A DNA stretch of 64,000 bases from Methylotetracoccus oryzae (lineage in GTDB: Bacteria > Pseudomonadota > Gammaproteobacteria > Methylococcales > Methylococcaceae), in assembly GCF_006175985.1 (NCBI RefSeq), contig NZ_SRSH01000007.1, positions 159,078-223,077 on the forward strand, given 5' to 3'. Under the pieces are notes generated by a model. It was not told the origin of the DNA, ran no database searches, and saw only the letters and a list, made by a program, of their open reading frames with translations. The translations under genes were made by a program, and so were the position numbers. Positions within the stretch are counted from its first letter, which is position 1, and every line of letters starts with the position of its first letter. Of this stretch, positions 61,301 to 64,000 are shown in pieces.

Positions 61301-61583
61301 AACCGAAGAAAGGAGGTCTGAAGAGATATTCACCAGCGAGACCCGAAAGAAACATAGCAACAATCGATGGCCCGGTCCCGCAGAGATAAAAGGCGATCAG
61401 GGCAGCGGGATAAAGGGTGACGAAGGCGAGACTCCCGGTCGTGGCATCGATCAGCGGGTTCATCAGGAACCGAGCGCCCAGTGCAACGAGCACCAACACT
61501 AACGCAAGCGCATACCGGGCACGGGCGGGCCAACGAAAATGCCACTCCCCAATCGGTACGGATAACAGATGAAACCCGCGCAC
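58380..61583 (-). CDS. Hybrid sensor histidine kinase (membrane segment, GAF, PAS, HisKA, HATPase, receiver)
   Basis: 1067 residues. The N-terminus has about three to four membrane helices (ARYALALVLVLVALGARF, LAFVTLYPAALIAFYLC, SNYLSLGFFYFNMALIGQ) typical of DUF4118/MASE-like sensors. A GAF domain follows (about 150-310; FFTQVVETAVAITGADFGHI), then three PAS domains (about 330-690). HisKA has His709 in LATLAHELRNPLAPI. The ATPase has the N-box Asn826 (LLSNAIKY), DSGVGMP and GGLGLGLSLV. The C-terminal receiver has phospho-acceptor Asp993 (VILLDLGMPGMDG) and Lys1045. All catalytic residues look intact. The start is GTG at 61583 with a weak ribosome site. The output regulator is not certain. 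Confidence 0.92.
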   Translation of the reverse strand: MRGFHLLSVPIGEWHFRWPARARYALALVLVLVALGARFLMNPLIDATTGSLAFVTLYPAALIAFYLCGTGPSIVAMFLSGLAGEYLFRPPFFGFSDSLSNYLSLGFFYFNMALIGQGITVIRDQAARIRQSYARLSEKESQLTHSLEAMTRLHRLGQIPIRPGHLESFFTQVVETAVAITGADFGHIQLLQPESEDLRIVCQVGFPTWWVEFWDTVSRGQGVCGTALERGERVIVEDVEQSEIFLGTPALEVQLRAGVRAVQFTPLVSHQGKPLGMFSTHYRNRGRPNQRELQLLDFLARQVADIIERAHAEEVLRQSKDDLSRAQQVGQIGSWRLDLRKNILTWSDENYRIFGVPVGSAMSYDSFLQIVHPEDREYVDAQWSAALKGEPYDIEHRILVDGCVKWVKEKAFLEFDSGGTLSSGFGITQDITERKLVELERLRLASIVERSPDFIGISDLSGKPSFLNQAGRRMVGLDGDFDVSLTEIREYFVREERNFVDRVVLPAVLSEGRWCGDLTFRHWLTDAPIPVLYEVFRIDDPQTRKPLYFATVTRDMTERKQGENALRASEQRFRAVYEHAAIGIAIGDPEGHLLECNPAFQTLLGYAPEELRQQTSSDLVHPDDRATDRFQISRLRAQALPSFETESRYIRKDGSVVWVHKFVSLLRDSAERPIHLVILVTDITARRQLEETLRDADRRKDEFLATLAHELRNPLAPIRSGVSALRKTHAWSETNEALLEMMERQMIHVVRLVDDLMDVSRITLGKIELRKERTDLVGVVEEVAAAFRSSIAADYHSLNVSLPVEPAWVDADRVRIAQVLDNLLSNAIKYMDPGGSIRMTLERQDHEALITVHDSGVGMPADALPHVFEPFTQFHQGSAKAQGGLGLGLSLVRRLVEMHGGQVAAISDGPGQGSEFSIRLPLAPAPSEPVPPPNLLPARSFPRRVMIVDDNRDVADSLALSLKFLDIDVRVEYGGLAALTALDAFQPEVILLDLGMPGMDGCSVARCIRQRADGSSFRLVALTGWGQEQDQRRSREAGFDHHLIKPVDLDLLETILVVPEARTAETK

Positions 61584-61689
61584 TGGTTGTCAGAATCTCG
61601 AAAGCTCAAGGCTGAATGCGGTCATCGGTATCACTCTAACTCGACGATGAGGCGGAAGCGAGCGCCGTCGCGCCATCATGCGAGGAACA

Positions 61690-62014
61690 AGGGCTGTTGC
61701 TCCGACCAGGCCTGCGTTGCGACATGCAGGACGGCGGTTGGAGCCAAAACGACAAACGCCGGCGCTTGCCACTCGAACACAAGCTCGAGCTCGCGCCGGA
61801 CCATATCCTGAAACAGTGCAGCAGCAACCTGTCGGACGTGCTAGCGCCTTGGACGCTGCGTGATGCGTGCGAATCGCACCGAGCACAAACCAAGCAGGAC
61901 TCTTGCGTACCCAAGTCCGTCATCTATGCGGGTGGCTACGACCTGTCGATCAACCGCTACAACGAAGTGTTCTACAAAGTGGTGCCAACCCAATGTTGCA
62001 CACCGAGAGGCTGA
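61690..62014 (+). pseudogene. Type I restriction-modification methyltransferase (HsdM) C-terminal remnant
   Basis: An open frame of about 105 codons reads DMQDGGWSQNDKRRRL, EHKLELAP, LSDVLAPWTLRDACES and HRAQTKQDSCVPKS, then VIYAGGYDLSINRYNEVFYK. It follows the HsdM C-terminus (YDMxADGWSLDDKR ... LPDVLARWxxRD-AERxRARTxQSFCVPKADI-GYDLSLNRYKEVV). The catalytic domain (NPPF) and the hsdS/hsdR neighbours are missing. A truncated relic of a lost restriction system. Confidence 0.75.
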
Positions 62015-62489
62015 GGGCACGTGGCGACCATTCCATACAGGCGGGGCGCAACCGCCGATTTAAGTCCTGAGAGCCTTTGGCGACACGGCCTGTGGTTCGG
62101 GAACGCTACCATTTCACGCCCGGCTGCCTCATGGGCGCTACGAACAGCCATCACGACCCGCAAATGAGCCCCCTCTTGGAAAGGTACTGTTTGGAGTAGG
62201 CATCGTACCGTAGTGACGCGATGCGCTTTCTACCGAAACTTCGATCCAACTAATGCCGGCTTTGCTTCAGTTTCGGGAGCACCGCCCCCGGCGGAATCTA
62301 ATAATGGATCGGAGAATTCCTCGCCTTATTGAACGGAATCCGCCACCTCCGTAGTCGCACGGATTGCGGCATCGAGTTCTCCGGCGTTACCCTTGCTCCG
62401 TAGCCAAAGGAGAGGCCGAGCAGTCTGATCAGCGTACCTCAAGCCGATGGTTATGAAAATCACGAAGCAATCAATCTTGGAGGCAAATA
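62015..62489. other. Gene-free stretch
   Basis: 475 bases, less GC-rich toward the right; the last 15 bases contain the TTGGAGG ribosome site of the next gene. No other feature seen. Confidence 0.45.
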
Positions 62490-62777
62490 ATGGATTCTAA
62501 ACAGGCTTATCAGGAAAAGATGGACGCTCAATTGCGGGAATGGGAAGCGAAAGTTGAAGAGTTGAGAGCCAAAATTGACCAGGCGAAGGCCGAATTGAAA
62601 ATAGAGTACAGGGAACAGATTGACGCATTGCGTGGTAAGGTGGACTCCGCACAAGGAAAGTTAGAGGAGTTGCGTCATTCCGGCGAAGAAGCGTGGGCAG
62701 AACTCAAACCAGGCCTGGAGCGTGCTTGGGATGACATTAAAACTTCTGTCGAGAACGCCGTGGCCAAGTTTTCCTAG
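62490..62777 (+). CDS. Small coiled-coil protein, sll1863-like stress family
   Basis: 95 residues, nearly entirely charged alpha-helical heptads (YQEKMDAQLREWEAKVEELR, AKIDQAKAELKIEYREQIDA), ending in EAWAELKPGLERAWDDIKTS and VENAVAKF. No signal peptide or membrane helix. Similar short coiled-coil proteins, e.g. cyanobacterial sll1863, are stress-induced; their function is unknown. TTGGAGG precedes the ATG. The base composition is more AT-rich than the housekeeping genes, suggesting separate origin. Confidence 0.75.
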   Translation: MDSKQAYQEKMDAQLREWEAKVEELRAKIDQAKAELKIEYREQIDALRGKVDSAQGKLEELRHSGEEAWAELKPGLERAWDDIKTSVENAVAKFS

Positions 62778-63019
62778 CTAGAGACTGGACAGCGGTATCC
62801 TATCCTTTATTAGACACAATGCGATTAAATTCGGTTTCGCCTTACCTGAAAAAAGAGTCTTCTTTAACATGTGATCAGCACGTTTTATCCCTGCCATGAG
62901 CCAGGTCATTTAAGACATAGTGATTCCCTGGAACTCTCGGGCTCTACTATGCGCTGATCGCGATGTCATGTGCGTCATAAAAGAAAGATGTACAGCCGAT
63001 TTTCTGGAGAGTATTAGTC

Positions 63020-63277
63020 ATGTCTACGGCCGTTTATGAACGTCGCATGCTGTTGCGCGGGTTTCTGGCTGCCGGATGCGCCTTGTTATTACAAAGCAAA
63101 AATCGTGCAGAGGCAGCAAGGTTAAGCAAGGAAGAAGCGCAATATCAAGACAAACCCAAGGGCGAACAGCACTGCGAGAACTGTATGCACTTTATCGGCC
63201 CCAACGCCTGCGCCGTGGTGGAAGGCAGCATCAGTCCCAGTGGCTGGTGCAGGCTATGGGTCAGAACATCGGGTTGA
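63020..63277 (+). CDS. High-potential iron-sulfur protein (HiPIP)
   Basis: 85-residue precursor. A twin-arginine-type signal is visible (ERRMLLRGFLAAGCALLL), so the folded protein should be exported to the periplasm with its cluster. The mature part of about 50 residues has the HiPIP cysteine pattern HCENCMHFIGPNACAVVEGS followed by ISPSGWCRLW: Cys-x2-Cys, Cys, and GWC as the fourth ligand of the 4Fe-4S cluster. HiPIPs carry electrons to reaction centres or oxidases in purple and iron/sulfur-oxidising bacteria. CTGGAGAG lies upstream of the ATG. It is a solitary gene. Confidence 0.92.
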   Translation: MSTAVYERRMLLRGFLAAGCALLLQSKNRAEAARLSKEEAQYQDKPKGEQHCENCMHFIGPNACAVVEGSISPSGWCRLWVRTSG

Positions 63278-63945
63278 TTGCAGAACGGTCGGCCGTGAGT
63301 CCCGGAATCGCATGACGGCAGATGGTCTATGTCAAAAAGGGGAATCCGGCGCCGAGAGTCTGCCAAAACGCAACCAGCATGGGCGAGCCCGCGATCAAGT
63401 GGGACTGCCACCGGGCAGGGGTGATGCGCCGCACTGTGCTCGGCATAAGGGTAGGACGTAGCATACCGCGTAACGAAGCCGGTCAATGCCGATGTGCCTT
63501 GCTCGTGGTGCAGCCATCAGATAAATCGAACTCTACGGCACACACACACCAGGGCTGAAGTGGACCTTGCGGTGGGTGGAATGCAGTTGGCCATTGACGG
63601 CGCCCCAGTTCCTCATGGCCGCTAGGCTGCTCCCGCCGCACGGCGAGACGCCGGCGGCGACCGCAACGGAGTTCCAGCTCTAATCACCTCACACGGCCGG
63701 CATTTGCCGGGCCGTAACGACAGCTTGCGACAGGATTCCAATGACCAGAAAGGCAAGCCTCGCCGCTGAGTGCTGATCGAGCGGAAAACCTAACCGTTCG
63801 ATACGCAGGGCGCGCCGTTCAGGGAGGACAGCTCGATCAGAAGCCCTCTCAAAGTTGATACTGATAATGATGGCCCCTAGGGAACCTCTGAACAATTCCG
63901 AGTTGACGCGCAAGGACGCATCCCGCGGAGAATCAGGCGTCGAAA
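63278..63945. other. Gene-free stretch with a possible insertion-sequence end
   Basis: About 670 bases without a supported gene. At about 63890 the sequence GGAACCTCTGAACAATTCCG resembles the terminal repeats of some IS5-type elements. Without the other end in the window this is a guess. Confidence 0.35.
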
Positions 63946-64000
63946 ATGGACTTTAGTGACGCAAATTCCGCGTTTGAGAGGGCGATTTCCGCCCGGATTC
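63946..64000 (+). CDS. Possible start of a gene cut by the window edge
   Basis: From the ATG at 63946 the frame reads MDFSDANSAFERAISARI and remains open to the last base. GGAG lies about 15 bases upstream, rather far. If the CTCTGAACAA motif upstream is an IS end, this could be a transposase N-terminus; too short to identify. Confidence 0.3.
   Translation, partial: MDFSDANSAFERAISARI

Noticed and set aside
44191..64000. CRISPR array or retron in the gene-poor arm
   Set aside because: No regularly spaced direct repeats and no Cas or reverse-transcriptase motifs (such as YADD) were found on either strand.

Overview
The window is chromosomal DNA of a gammaproteobacterium. Most core proteins resemble gammaproteobacterial orthologues, and the gene order in the left two thirds (truA-trpF-trpB-trpA-accD-folC-dedD-cvpA-purF-metZ; hrcA-grpE-dnaK-dnaJ-dapB-carA-carB-greA; rlmE-ftsH-glmM; nadK-recN) is the housekeeping order of that class. 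A high-potential iron-sulfur protein, a formaldehyde-activating enzyme, an Aquifex-type aconitase and a perfect CIRCE/HrcA heat-shock operator suggest a chemolithotrophic or phototrophic lineage such as Chromatiales or Acidiferrobacterales. That placement is inference. Layout: 1-1948 holds the N-terminal three quarters of aconitase B (minus strand). A histone-deacetylase-family amidohydrolase follows on the plus strand. From 18.3 kb down to 3.2 kb runs a long minus-strand series: moeA, a large heme-oxygenase-like diiron (HDO) protein, truA, the trpF-trpB-trpA tryptophan genes, accD, folC, a SPOR protein, cvpA, purF, metZ and ugd. Many of these overlap by about 4 bp. A radical SAM protein diverges from moeA. 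The block 19.5-24.2 kb carries a lipoprotein peptidyl-prolyl isomerase, bolA, yciI, yciB, a DUF1244 gene, gloA and glmM. The block 24.5-28.1 kb carries ftsH (with a strong terminator), rlmE, yhbY and greA. The block 28.1-38.6 kb carries carB, carA, dapB and the heat-shock genes, headed by a sigma70-type promoter abutting CIRCE, with a second sigma32-like promoter before dnaK. On the plus strand, 38.7-43.8 kb carries bfr, nadK, recN, aguA and aguB (iron storage, NADP synthesis, DNA repair, agmatine to putrescine). From about 43.8 kb the character changes. Genes are sparse, intergenic stretches are long, and four decayed fragments can be read: the IS66 transposase C-terminus, a CheB/CheR-type PAS protein piece, a receiver domain and the HsdM C-terminus. 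Among them stand apparently intact genes: an H-NS-like protein, the Aquifex-type aconitase, fae, a CBS-pair protein, a secreted small protein, a DUF5335 protein, a histidine-kinase-like protein lacking key ATP-binding residues, a FixJ-type regulator, a large hybrid histidine kinase, a small HDO enzyme placed behind a gene that looks like the N-terminal half of an IS5 transposase, a coiled-coil stress protein and a HiPIP. The right edge may enter another gene or insertion sequence. The most interesting candidates for undescribed biology are the IS5-derived protein plus HDO enzyme pair (56.5-58.0 kb), the 725-residue HDO protein next to moeA, and the degenerate histidine kinase with its two-component neighbours. 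No CRISPR array, rRNA or convincing tRNA was seen.
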